NCBI GenBank assembly: GCA_965261695.1
Contig: OZ253474.1
Coordinates: 682,001-746,000 of the forward strand
Direction: 5' to 3'
From: Bin5 sp965261695
GTDB lineage: Bacteria; Chloroflexota; Anaerolineae; Caldilineales; Caldilineaceae
DNA length: 64,000 nucleotides
The position numbers and the translations under genes are program-made. The notes under the pieces were generated by a model, which did no database searches, had not been told where the DNA came from, and worked only from the letters and a program-made list of their open reading frames with translations. Shown here piece by piece: positions 9,333 through 17,803 of the stretch (positions are counted from its first letter, which is position 1; each line of letters starts with the position of its first letter).

Positions 9333-10241
9333 CTAGATGGCGGCCAGCGCGGCCAGGTCGGCCTCTTCAAGTTCGGCGCGCATCCGCTCTTCCTTTTCGG
9401 GCGCGACAGGCGCTTGCGGCAGGCGGGGAGGGCCGCAGTCGATGCCCTGGAGCTTGAGAGCCACGCGCAGCGCGGCGGCAACGCCATGCTCGATCATCAC
9501 GGCGGTCAGCCGGTTGGCGCGCTTCTGCAAGTCCAACGCCTGCGCCACATCGCCGGCCGCGTAGCAGGCGCGCATGCGCCGATAGGCGCCGGGCATCACG
9601 TTCAAGGTCGAGCCGATATTGCCGGGCGCGTCCATCATCATGGCGAAGAGGCACTGTTCGTCCATGCCGGAGAAGATGGTCCAGCCCCTGCCCTGCGGTT
9701 GGTCGCCGCCAAGGGCGATGATGTGCGCGAGTTCATACATATTGGGGCCGGTGTACTTTGCGCCGCGCACGTTGGGGATGCGGCAGAGGAGTTCGCGCAT
9801 CAGCGACACGGCGTCGATCTGGCCGCCGAAGAGATAGGGGAAGAAGGGCAGGTCGGGCGCGGCGGCGGCGATGGCGCCGTAATGGCGGTAGGTGGCCTCG
9901 AGGCCACCCAGGTAGATGGGCAGCACGGAACTCACGCCGGCCGTGCCCATTTGCTGGGCGTGGGCGGCGAGGGCCATGGCATCGCGCGTGCTGACGCTGC
10001 CGACGTGGACGATGATGGGAATGCGGTCGCTGACCTGCTGCATGACGGTCTCGACCAGGCTGCGGCGTTCTGCGGGCGGGAGCAGCAGACCCTCGCCGGT
10101 GCTGCCGCAGAGGTAGAGGCCGTCGATCTTTTTGTCGAGCAGCCAGGCGACCAGATCATGCAAAGCGGCAAGGTTGAGGTCGCCGTCCTGTGTAGCAGGT
10201 GTAATGAGCGCGGGCCAGGCGCCGTGGAAAGTCTTGTCCAT
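9333..10241 (-). CDS. DapA/NanA-family aldolase (dihydrodipicolinate synthase-like lyase)
   Basis: A 302-aa class I aldolase of the DHDPS/N-acetylneuraminate lyase superfamily. It contains CGSTGEGLLLPPAER (the GSTGE substrate loop), a tyrosine in FFPYLFGG, and the Schiff-base lysine in GAKYTGPN. It is the last gene of the sugar-transporter operon, starting 6 bases after the permease stop. This suggests it cleaves a sugar acid or sialic-acid-like compound brought in by that transporter rather than making lysine. The precise substrate cannot be read from sequence. Confidence 0.9.
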   Translation of the reverse strand: MDKTFHGAWPALITPATQDGDLNLAALHDLVAWLLDKKIDGLYLCGSTGEGLLLPPAERRSLVETVMQQVSDRIPIIVHVGSVSTRDAMALAAHAQQMGTAGVSSVLPIYLGGLEATYRHYGAIAAAAPDLPFFPYLFGGQIDAVSLMRELLCRIPNVRGAKYTGPNMYELAHIIALGGDQPQGRGWTIFSGMDEQCLFAMMMDAPGNIGSTLNVMPGAYRRMRACYAAGDVAQALDLQKRANRLTAVMIEHGVAAALRVALKLQGIDCGPPRLPQAPVAPEKEERMRAELEEADLAALAAI

Positions 10242-10247
10242 TCTGTA

Positions 10248-11138
10248 TTAACCTTTGATGGAGCCGAGCATGATGCCCTTGACGAAGTAGCGCTGGAGGA
10301 AGGGGTAGACCATGAGGATCGGCAAAGTGGTGACGACGATCATGGCGGCCTTCAAGGATTCGGCCGGCGGCGGATCGATCAGTTCGGTCATTTCGCCCAG
10401 GCCGGATGTATCGCCGTATTGACCGGTGCCGAATTCGAGGAAGCCGCGCAGAACGAGCTGCAGGGGGAACTTTGAGGGTGTGTTGAGGTAGATGGCGGCG
10501 TCGAACCAGGAGTTCCAGTGAAAGACCGCATACCAGAGACCAATGGTTGCGATGACGGGCATGGAAAGCGGGAGGTAGACGCGCAAGAGGACGGTCAGCG
10601 GGTTGGCGCCGTCCATGATGGCAGCTTCTTCCAGCTCATCGGGGATGGCGAGCATGAAGTTGCGCATGATCAACAGCCACCAGGGGTTGATCAGGGGCGG
10701 CAGAATCATCGACCAGAAGCTATCCAGGAGATTCAGCTTTTCGACCAGGATAAAGTTGGGGATGAGGCCGCCATGAAAGAGCATGGTGAAAAAGATAAAC
10801 ATGGTGATGGGGACGCGGCCGTACAGCATGCGCTTGGAGAGTACATAGGCCAGCGGGAAGGTTAAGAGCAGATTGAGGCCGGTGCCGATGGTGACGCGGG
10901 CGAAAGTGACAACATAGGAGTTCAAGACGAGCGAACCCTGGCCCAGAAGCAGGTGATATGCAGTGAGCACCGGCTTTTGGGGATAGAGAATGAAGAGACC
11001 GCGCAAGGCGTACTCGCGACCGCTGATGAGCGAGGTTGAGACCACGGACAGAAAGGGAAGCAGAAAGAGGAGGGTAATAAGTGTGAGAAAGATGATGTTG
11101 ATCCAGTCGAAAAGCTTCTCCCTTCGGGAATATTTCAT
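10248..11138 (-). CDS. Carbohydrate ABC transporter permease, MalG/LplC type
   Basis: An integral membrane subunit of a CUT1-type sugar importer, with about six transmembrane segments. The EAA loop that contacts the ATPase is seen as PDELEEAAIMDGANPL followed by a hydrophobic block, and the protein ends YFVKGIMLGSIKG, typical of LplC-like permeases. I chose ATG 11138 (MKYSRREKLFDW, 296 aa) over an upstream TTG at 11183, because the latter would overlap the preceding gene. It follows the partner permease by 10 bases. Confidence 0.93.
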   Translation of the reverse strand: MKYSRREKLFDWINIIFLTLITLLFLLPFLSVVSTSLISGREYALRGLFILYPQKPVLTAYHLLLGQGSLVLNSYVVTFARVTIGTGLNLLLTFPLAYVLSKRMLYGRVPITMFIFFTMLFHGGLIPNFILVEKLNLLDSFWSMILPPLINPWWLLIMRNFMLAIPDELEEAAIMDGANPLTVLLRVYLPLSMPVIATIGLWYAVFHWNSWFDAAIYLNTPSKFPLQLVLRGFLEFGTGQYGDTSGLGEMTELIDPPPAESLKAAMIVVTTLPILMVYPFLQRYFVKGIMLGSIKG

Positions 11139-11148
11139 GGCGGCTATC

Positions 11149-12141
11149 CTACCAGAGTCCCTCTTGCCCAAGTTGGTGGGCAATCTTGTTGGCGATATAC
11201 ATCATAATGAATGCCAGTAAGGATTTGAAGAGACCCACCGCCGCGCCAAAGGAATATTGGCGGCCAATCAGACCGGCGCGGTATACATAGGTGTCGATAA
11301 TGTCGGAGACGGAATAGACGGAGGGCGAATAAAGGAGGAGAATCTGCTCGAACCCTAAGTTCAACATGCCGCCGATGCGGAGGATGAGTGTAATGACGAT
11401 GGCGAAGGAGATGCTGGGCAGGGTGACGTGCCACATGCGGTGGAAACGGTTGGCGCCGTCCATGGCGGCGGCTTCGTACATCTCGGGGTTGATGGTGGCC
11501 ATGGCGGCCAGATAGATGATGCTGTTCCAGCCGGCGTGCTGCCAGACATCCATGGTCACGATGATGGAGCGGAAGAGGTCGGGGTCGGTGAGATAGGCTT
11601 TGGGTTCACCTCCCAGCGAGACAACGAGTTGGTTGAGCAGTCCACCCTGGGGCGTCAACATGGCGCGCACGATGCCGGCTGCGACCACCATGGAGAAGAA
11701 GTGGGGCAGGTAGGAGATGGTCTGGACGGTGCGTTGGAACACGCGCATGCGCAGTTCATTGATCAACAGGGCGAGGATGATAGGCAGGGGGAAGCCGAAG
11801 ACCAGCTTGTACAGGCTGATGACGAACGTGTTTCGCATTACATTCCAGAAGAATATGGAATCAAAAAAGTTGCGAAAGTGTTTGAGGCCGACCCAGCGAT
11901 CCAGGCGGAACATGTCGTAAAGCCCCAGAAACGGGTCATAGTCCTGGAAGGCGATGATGACGCCGGCCATGGGGAGATACTGAAAGATGACGAAGTAGAG
12001 GAGGGGGAGCGCGGCCAAGCCATAGAGGAAGCGGTCGCGCTTGATCTGGCGCCATGCTTCGCGCCAACCTTTGCGCTCGGTGTAGGCAGAAGAGGTCGGG
12101 CTTACGGCCTGTCCTGGCTGCTCACCGCCTAGTTGCTGCAT
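11149..12141 (-). CDS. Sugar ABC transporter permease, MalF/LplB type
   Basis: The second membrane subunit of the CUT1 importer (330 aa). Signatures are FQYLPMAGVIIAFQDYDPF near the N-terminus, YLPHFFSMVV, and the EAA loop NPEMYEAAAMDGANRF. The C-terminus GAAVGLFKSLLAFIMMYIANKIA is typical of LplB. ATG 12141 is preceded by a strong GGAGGTG. No ATPase gene is present in this operon, so a shared MsmK-like ATPase encoded elsewhere must power it. Confidence 0.94.
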   Translation of the reverse strand: MQQLGGEQPGQAVSPTSSAYTERKGWREAWRQIKRDRFLYGLAALPLLYFVIFQYLPMAGVIIAFQDYDPFLGLYDMFRLDRWVGLKHFRNFFDSIFFWNVMRNTFVISLYKLVFGFPLPIILALLINELRMRVFQRTVQTISYLPHFFSMVVAAGIVRAMLTPQGGLLNQLVVSLGGEPKAYLTDPDLFRSIIVTMDVWQHAGWNSIIYLAAMATINPEMYEAAAMDGANRFHRMWHVTLPSISFAIVITLILRIGGMLNLGFEQILLLYSPSVYSVSDIIDTYVYRAGLIGRQYSFGAAVGLFKSLLAFIMMYIANKIAHQLGQEGLW

Positions 12142-12171
12142 CGATACACCTCCAGAGGTGAGGAGCGGGTT

Positions 12172-12211
12172 GTGAGGAGAGAGAAGAAGTTACTCACTCC
12201 TCTCTCCTCAC
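12172..12211 (-). promoter_or_regulatory. Hairpin between binding-protein and permease genes
   Basis: A perfect 12-bp inverted repeat (12172-12183 with 12200-12211) with a 16-base loop sits in the 84-base gap between the solute-binding protein and the first permease. It lacks a T run, so it is unlikely to be a full terminator. Similar hairpins elsewhere stabilise binding-protein mRNA and lower permease expression; that role here is inferred. Confidence 0.65.
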
Positions 12212-12225
12212 TTCTTACTTCTCGT

Positions 12226-13788
12226 TTAAGCGGGGTGATAGAGCCGGTACTGCTCGGTGTAGAGTTCGCTCCAGCGGTCCAGGCCGGCGCCGTTCAGATC
12301 GTCTCTGAAACTGCTCCATTCGGACAGAGGGCGATTACCGGAGATGAACTTGATGCTCTCCTCGTCCATAAACCGCTCCAGGTCGACTTCGCCGGGGAAC
12401 TGGTCGCGAATGGAAGTGCGGTCGTAGGGTACGTCGAAGTCGACGGGCGTGCGACCGCCTTCGTACTGGTTCCAGTAGGTATTGATGTGCTGCCAGTGCC
12501 GGTTCCAGAAGATGCTGCCGTCGTCCTGTTCGATCTTGACGGCGGTTGCCCATGTCTCCGGGCCCAGGCCCAACGTGATCTGGTAATCGCGCGAGTACTT
12601 CTCCTCGCAGACCGAGCTACCAGCCGAGAATTGGCGGGCGATCTTCTCCGTCTTGTCGACCCATTCCCAGTCCTCGCCCTGGATGCCCCAGGAGGCGATC
12701 AGGTAGTTGGTCACATCGTCGGGGCCGCCGGTGTAGAGCCAGTTGACATACTTGATCACGGCATCGGGATGCTCGGACTTGCGGGCGATCATGTAGGCCT
12801 GATTGGAGCCGGCGTTGTTGGTCTTGGCGATGCCGGAGGGACCAACGATTTTGAGGGAAAGGATATAGTCTTCCTCGACATAACCGGCGTCGCGTCTGAT
12901 ATCAGACCACCAGCCGGTGATGCGGGAATACCAGCCGAGCCAGAGGCCGATGGTGAGGGTCTTGAGCATGGAGCGGTAGTCGGGGTTGGCGAATGACTCC
13001 TGCTGCAGCCAGCCGTCCTCCCACCACTGATTCATTTTGGCGAGCCAGTCGGGATAGCCTTCCTGCAGTTCGGGGGGCTTGAGCATGTTGTCGGCCGGGT
13101 CGATCCAGCGGGAGAAGCCGTGGTCGGTAAACGCGCCCAAGGTGTTGTACATCAGGTGGGTGCGGCCCATCGTGGTGATGATGGCTTCGGGGTTATTGCC
13201 GCGCATGGCGAGGTAGGCTTCCTCCATGCCTTCCCAGGTGTCGGGCACATCGAGCCCGGCTTCGGCCAGCCAGTCGGAGCGGAAGTAGGGGAAGTGGGTG
13301 TGACCCATCAGGCCGAGGCGGGGATAGCCCCAGGTCGTGCCCTCAAAGTCTGACATCATCTTCCAGTCCAGGGGGGAGTGACCGGCCAGAATGTCCTGCC
13401 CGCCTTGCTCAAGCAGGTCGTCGAGCGGCTGGACGATGCCTTTGAAGTCGGGCCAGGCGCCCTCGAAGACATCCAGGGGTTCGGTGCCGGAAGCGATCAG
13501 CAGATTGAGCTTCTCGGTTCTGGCCGTTCCCGGGGGCATCAGATAGGCATTGACGCGCACGCCAGTCAGTTCGAGGAGGTGGTCGCGTACAGCCGCGGTG
13601 CGTTCCGGGTTGCCGCCGCCGGGGCATGGTGTGCTGGTCGCCACCCAGATGTCGGGGGGTTCCATTTCGCCTTCTTCGCCGGCCGCCATCGGCGCGCCGG
13701 CCGGCACACAGGCAGCGAGTGCGGCCCCTGTGGCGGCAATGCCCATGCCCTGCAGCAACTGTCGTCGATTCAGCTTGTTTGTGGACAC
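12226..13788 (-). CDS. Extracellular solute-binding lipoprotein of the sugar ABC transporter
   Basis: A family 1 extracellular binding protein of about 520 aa. The N-terminus carries a twin-arginine-type signal (NRRQLLQGMGIAATGAALAAC) with a lipobox cysteine near residue 27. It is therefore predicted to be exported folded and lipid-anchored. The mature part resembles LplA-type binding proteins, rich in Trp and acidic residues. GTG at 13788 has AAAGGA 9-10 bases upstream and places the RR pair normally; a TTG at 13806 is the alternative. First gene of the transporter proper, 181 bases after the PhyH gene. Confidence 0.92.
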   Translation of the reverse strand: MSTNKLNRRQLLQGMGIAATGAALAACVPAGAPMAAGEEGEMEPPDIWVATSTPCPGGGNPERTAAVRDHLLELTGVRVNAYLMPPGTARTEKLNLLIASGTEPLDVFEGAWPDFKGIVQPLDDLLEQGGQDILAGHSPLDWKMMSDFEGTTWGYPRLGLMGHTHFPYFRSDWLAEAGLDVPDTWEGMEEAYLAMRGNNPEAIITTMGRTHLMYNTLGAFTDHGFSRWIDPADNMLKPPELQEGYPDWLAKMNQWWEDGWLQQESFANPDYRSMLKTLTIGLWLGWYSRITGWWSDIRRDAGYVEEDYILSLKIVGPSGIAKTNNAGSNQAYMIARKSEHPDAVIKYVNWLYTGGPDDVTNYLIASWGIQGEDWEWVDKTEKIARQFSAGSSVCEEKYSRDYQITLGLGPETWATAVKIEQDDGSIFWNRHWQHINTYWNQYEGGRTPVDFDVPYDRTSIRDQFPGEVDLERFMDEESIKFISGNRPLSEWSSFRDDLNGAGLDRWSELYTEQYRLYHPA

Positions 13789-13969
13789 AATCGGATTTCC
13801 TTTCAAATTTGAACTTGGATGAACGAACCTGACTTCACTATAAGAGATATAGAACCGGCGTTCAAGGCCAAACTCAGTTCAAGCCGGTCTGCGCGATACA
13901 CAAATATTCTGGAGAGTCTGCTCGTGCGCCTCTGGTTGCAAGCGTCCCGCCTGTCGCTAAAACGTCCGA

Positions 13970-14782
13970 CTAAGCGTGCTGCATCTCGACCACGGGCGTG
14001 CCGTCGATGTCAACCCAGCGGCCGCACAGGTCGCCGCCCTCGCTGATGTCGAGTTCAACCTGCGTTCCGTTCATGCGCAGGACGGGGTGGAAGTAACTGG
14101 CGACTTGCTGCGCTTCGCCGGCGATGTAGTGGCCGATGAAGGCGCGGCGAAAGCGGTCGGCGCTGCTGTTGGGATAGCTGCCGTGCACGACCTGTCCGTT
14201 GAAGAAGACGACATCCCCGGCCTGCATGAGGACGGGTTGGGCGGCGATGCCGTCGGGCAGGTCTACGGTCACGTCGGTGAAGCTCTGGGTTGTGTCGGCT
14301 TCGGCTGAGCAGAGCAGGGGCCAGCTGTGGCTGTCGGGCACCATCTGCAGGCAGCCGTTCTCTTCGTCGCAGTCGTCGAGGGCCAGCCAGGCGGCGATGC
14401 AGGTGCCGGGATGCACGCGCAGATAGTGCTGATCCTGGTGCAGGGCCTGGCCGCGTGCGCCGGGCGGCTTGAAGTAGAGCATCGTTTGGACGGCGAACGG
14501 CTCGCGCCCCAGCAGGACGGTCATGCAGTCGCGCAGGCGGGCGTCGAGCATCCATTGCATGCTCAGCTCGTCCCAGCGGTGCATGTGGATCATGCGCGGG
14601 TATCGTTTCAGCGGATCGCGGCTGCCGTTGTCAATGCCGGCCGAGTCGCCGGGGTAGCTGCCCGCCGCCCGCAGCGCCATGAAGTGCCGGCGATAGCGGT
14701 CGACCTCGGCGGCGGAGAGAAGCTGGCTTACATTGAGGAAGCCCTGGCTGCCAAATAGGCGTTTCTGTTGGCTGGTCAGCAT
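13970..14782 (-). CDS. Phytanoyl-CoA dioxygenase (PhyH)-family Fe(II)/2-oxoglutarate oxygenase
   Basis: About 270 aa. The iron-binding facial triad is visible as HQDQH (HxD) and a distal histidine in VVHGSYPNSS, followed by the 2-oxoglutarate-binding arginine in RFRRAFIGHY. The block AAWLALDDCDEENGCLQMVPDSH is diagnostic of bacterial PhyH proteins. I chose ATG 14782 (MLTSQQKRLF); ATG 14791 is almost as good. It lies upstream of, and codirectional with, the sugar transporter genes, so it may hydroxylate or oxidise the imported compound. Substrate unknown. Confidence 0.9.
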   Translation of the reverse strand: MLTSQQKRLFGSQGFLNVSQLLSAAEVDRYRRHFMALRAAGSYPGDSAGIDNGSRDPLKRYPRMIHMHRWDELSMQWMLDARLRDCMTVLLGREPFAVQTMLYFKPPGARGQALHQDQHYLRVHPGTCIAAWLALDDCDEENGCLQMVPDSHSWPLLCSAEADTTQSFTDVTVDLPDGIAAQPVLMQAGDVVFFNGQVVHGSYPNSSADRFRRAFIGHYIAGEAQQVASYFHPVLRMNGTQVELDISEGGDLCGRWVDIDGTPVVEMQHA

Positions 14783-14933
14783 ACTTCGCATTCTCACACT
14801 GCCGATGGAACTTGGAGAAGAGTTGCCTGCCATGCTGTGCTTGGTTGCGCTAATGGCCCGACGCCGTACAACATGCACACTCTGGATCAGTTGAAGCCAG
14901 TTGGGCACTCCCAAACAGATAACGCTTCCCATT

Positions 14934-14962
14934 TATATACACTTTCGTGATTTTTTGCAAAA
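14934..14962 (-). promoter_or_regulatory. Sigma-70-like promoter for the PhyH-transporter operon
   Basis: On the minus strand TTGCAA (14957-14962) and TATATA (14934-14939) are separated by exactly 17 bases, about 150 bases ahead of the PhyH start. The surrounding DNA is locally AT-rich compared with the region. Confidence 0.6.
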
Positions 14963-15090
14963 TTGAGGGCAGCGCGGTGTGCCAGCCAGAATGGGGATGT
15001 GCTGTGAAAGGGGGGCGTTCCGGCGATAAGGACGGGGGAACAGGAGGGGTATTGGGAGGTCAACAGTACGAATTCAAGATGCAGGCGCTC

Positions 15091-15400
15091 GTACGAGCGG
15101 TTGCGAATGTTTACGAGCGCTTGCCAGTGTTTACGAGTGGTTAAGAGTGGTTACGGGTGGTTGCGAGTGGTTACGAGTGGTTACGAGCGGTTGCGAGTGG
15201 TTGCGAGCGGTTGCGAGTGGTTGCGAGTGGTTGCGAGTGGTTGCGAGCGGTTGCGAGTGGTTGCGAGTGGTTACGAGTGGTTACGAGCGGTTGCGAGTGG
15301 TTGCGAGTGGTTACGAGTGGTTACGAGTGTTTGCGAGCGGTTGCGAGTGGTTGCGAGTGGTTGCGAGTGGTTACGAGTGTTTGCGAGTGGTTACGTGAGA
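15091..15400 (+). repeat. Array 1: 31 perfectly phased 10-bp tandem repeats
   Basis: Thirty-one consecutive decamers of consensus TTRCGAGYGG with no insertion or deletion over 310 bases. Interior variation is almost entirely A/G at position 3 and T/C at position 8; the end units are degenerate. The unit length is not a multiple of three and has no stop in this strand, so all three forward frames stay open by composition. I therefore do not call genes here. The array lies between the PhyH promoter and the RHS remnant. A related array lies at 18781-19149. Confidence 0.95.
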
Positions 15401-15849
15401 TTGGGCAAGAAAATTCTCCGTGCATCACGGGAGACGGGAGGCTGGGCGAAGGCCGCCGGCGTCGTCGCGGCGGGCGGCGCACTGGCGCAGAGCGGGGCAA
15501 AGCGCGGCATGAATTCTTGTAATGCCCTGCTCTGTATCCTGTCGATATCCTGTCGGGGCGGGCGGAGAGTATCAAAGTGGCGCGAAGTGGCGCGAATTGC
15601 CGCGTGAAATCGTGTACTGCTTTGCTCTTTCTGCAAAAGTTTTTGCGGATTGGCGCAGTGTGTTGCGCCGGCTGCGGCGGCGTTATGGTCTTGCAACCAA
15701 GTATGGTCTGTAAAAAAGTATGCGTTTGTTAAGGTACAGAGATGGTCCGCGGTCGCCTTGGACTTTCAGCTATGGAGACAGCAGCTATGGATACAGCGTA
15801 TACGATTGTTCAGGCTCTTGCAAGGGGGGAGGGATCAGGGCATACGCAT
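15401..15849. other. No gene seen between array 1 and the RHS remnant
   Basis: About 450 bases with no convincing coding sequence, tRNA or strong hairpin. Short open frames here have no recognisable motif. Confidence 0.6.
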
Positions 15850-16600
15850 CTAAATCTGTATGCCAATCCCGTCGGGATTCCTAACAGAAGGACGTGATAA
15901 CGTGGGCCGGTGGTGGTCGTCGTCGCTGTAGCTGCTCGTGCGCGTGAGGCTGTCGATGGTGACGCTCTCGCGGTTGAGGCGACCGTAGCTGTCGTAGGTG
16001 AAGCTGCGGTTGACGCTATCGTTGGAGACGCGCTGCACGCGGCCTCTCATGCGCCCGAGGCTGTCGTAGTAGAGGCAGCCGGTCTTGGCGCGGGCGTCGG
16101 TCGGGCGCGTCAGTTGGCAGAGCGCGTTGTAGGCATAGCTATAGTTGCCGAGGTCGGCGTCGCTCATGCCGGTCTTGCGGCCGAGGAAGTCGTAGCCGAT
16201 GCTGCTGCTGCGCTGCCAGCGGCCCTGCCCGCCGTCGCGGCGGTAGACCTGCGCCAGGCGGTCGGCTGTTTGGCCATTGCCAAGTGTCCACCAGATGGAG
16301 TCGGCAATGGCCAAAGTCGTAGGCGAGCGAGATCTCGAACTCGAGCGTCCATTCGTCGCGGCCGGGGATGCAGCTGCGCAGGAGGGTGGTGCGGCCCAGC
16401 TGGTCCTGCTGCTGCCAGCTGAGCATGCGCCGGGCGTCGTCGCTTTCGGCACCGCCAATCACCGAGGAGTTCAGGCCGTCTTGGTGGTAGGTGGTGGTAG
16501 GTGGTGGTAGCGCCGTTGGGCGCGCGCGCTGGCGGGGCGCAGGGGAAGTGAGAAGGGATATTCGGTTGGTAAAGAAGGGTACCGACCATTTTGCGGGCAA
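15850..16600 (-). pseudogene. RHS/YD-repeat protein remnant, frameshifted
   Basis: The downstream frame (16458 to 15850) carries YD repeats: YDFLGRKTG, YDSLGRMRGRV and YDSYGRLNRES, plus RTSSYSDDDH at the end. The upstream frame (16600 to about 16290) carries WTLEFEISLAYDFGHC and QQDQLGRTTLL, and is joined by a frameshift near 16290-16300. There is no signal peptide and no complete beta-cage or toxin tip, so only a fragment of a much larger secreted RHS protein remains. The insertion of three 10-base units at 16481-16510 gives a proline/histidine-rich stretch. Possible relation to the next gene as toxin remnant and immunity protein is inference. Confidence 0.7.
16481..16510 (+). repeat. Three 10-bp units KTGGTGGTAG inside the RHS remnant
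   Basis: Three direct decamers, the last two identical, lie in the 5' part of the RHS fragment. The period matches the two large arrays but the unit sequence differs. Confidence 0.8.
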
Positions 16601-16603
16601 CAG

Positions 16604-17788
16604 CTAGTTCGTCACGGTCAATGATTCACCGGATAATGCTGTCGCTCCTTCGCCTCTCTCCGAAGCCCCTTTTCGATTCCCGCACTCGAAAGGAAAGGCG
16701 CGGGTCTTCCCCATCTGGCTACTGTTGAGGAAGAAACTCGATCGCGCCCCCACGCCTACCGTCACCCGCAAGATGCCGCCCGCTTCAGCGCGGAAGAGCA
16801 GGGTCCGGTCGCTCTCCTCGATGAGCGTGTATCCCTGGCCCTCGAAGGTCTGGCGGGCATCGGCCAGCTGCTCGTCGACCGGCATGGTCTGGTTATTGGG
16901 TGGTGTTACCTTGAATGGAAATTCGGGCAGGCGGCGGGGTGACTGGAACTGCTCCGGTTCGAAGTTGTGGGGAATCGGCTCCAGCTGACGCACGCGCGCA
17001 AAGACCGTTTCGGAATCGAAGAAGGCCTCCTCCCCAAGATGTTCTTTCACCGCCTGCTGCATCTGTCGGGCTGCGGGCGTATTCCAGTCGAAGGGCGTGG
17101 CCGAGGTGGTAAAAAAAATGCCGCCCGTGTCGAGCCAGCGTTTCTCGACGCAGGGCAGATCATCGAACTTCCCTCTGCCGAACCAGTCGACGTAGAAAGG
17201 ACCGAAATAGTTGCCCCAGAAGATGCCGGGAATGCACTCTTCCAACTTCACGCCGACGCCTCTTATCATGCCTGTTACCCTGTACTCCGGGGAAGGTGCC
17301 TGCCCCCTCGTCGTCTTCCATTCGAGGTAATTCTTCGCCATGCCTTCCTCGTCGAGAGTAAAACGGGCATACCATGCTTCATGCCGCGCCAGCAGGCCGG
17401 CTGTGAACTCCAACCACTCCTCCAAATGTTCCGCCTTCCGCAAAAAACTGTCCTCGACAACGTAGCGGCTGATCGAGAACGCTTTGTGAGGCAGTGTGCT
17501 CCATTCTACGCTGTGGCGACAGTACGGTTTGCGTGTCCGTTCAAAGATGTGATGCGACCATGTGCCGTCGGGATAGAATTCCTGCTTTGCCAGCGCGGCG
17601 AGAGAGGAGACCGCCTGCTCGACCCGTTTGCGTGTCAGGCGGCGATACGGTTCATACTCGCCAGCCTTGATTGGCGCGAAGCGCGGCTGCGCCAGCAGAT
17701 AGTCGACCATCTCCCTGGCCCGCTCTTCCGTATCAAATACGGCTCGGGTATAGATCCAAAGGTTAAACATGGGTAGGTTTTCCGTCAT
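16604..17788 (-). CDS. Unknown 394-aa protein next to the RHS remnant, possible immunity protein
   Basis: Not recognised. It starts MTENLPMFNLWIYTRAVFDT and has no signal peptide or membrane segment. An aromatic-rich core, EECIPGIFWGNYFGPFYVDW, is followed by GRGKFDDLP; a charged Ser/Gly-rich tail follows near the C-terminus. Codon use looks like that of a real gene: there is a long uninterrupted frame with no competing frame. It starts just inside the insertion sequence boundary at 17804 and ends 4 bases before the RHS fragment, so the two may have been one transcription unit. Cytosolic aromatic-rich proteins beside RHS genes are often immunity proteins; that reading is speculative here. Confidence 0.7.
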   Translation of the reverse strand: MTENLPMFNLWIYTRAVFDTEERAREMVDYLLAQPRFAPIKAGEYEPYRRLTRKRVEQAVSSLAALAKQEFYPDGTWSHHIFERTRKPYCRHSVEWSTLPHKAFSISRYVVEDSFLRKAEHLEEWLEFTAGLLARHEAWYARFTLDEEGMAKNYLEWKTTRGQAPSPEYRVTGMIRGVGVKLEECIPGIFWGNYFGPFYVDWFGRGKFDDLPCVEKRWLDTGGIFFTTSATPFDWNTPAARQMQQAVKEHLGEEAFFDSETVFARVRQLEPIPHNFEPEQFQSPRRLPEFPFKVTPPNNQTMPVDEQLADARQTFEGQGYTLIEESDRTLLFRAEAGGILRVTVGVGARSSFFLNSSQMGKTRAFPFECGNRKGASERGEGATALSGESLTVTN

Positions 17789-17803
17789 TTCTGTTCACCT
17801 TTA

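Noticed and set aside
9279..10475. Plus-strand frame of 398 aa
   Set aside because: Antisense shadow of the DapA-like gene and the permease end.
15101..15607. Apparent repeat proteins in all three plus frames over array 1
   Set aside because: All frames are open because the 10-bp unit has no stop codon. The peptides are simple translations of the repeat, with no start signal or conserved partner.
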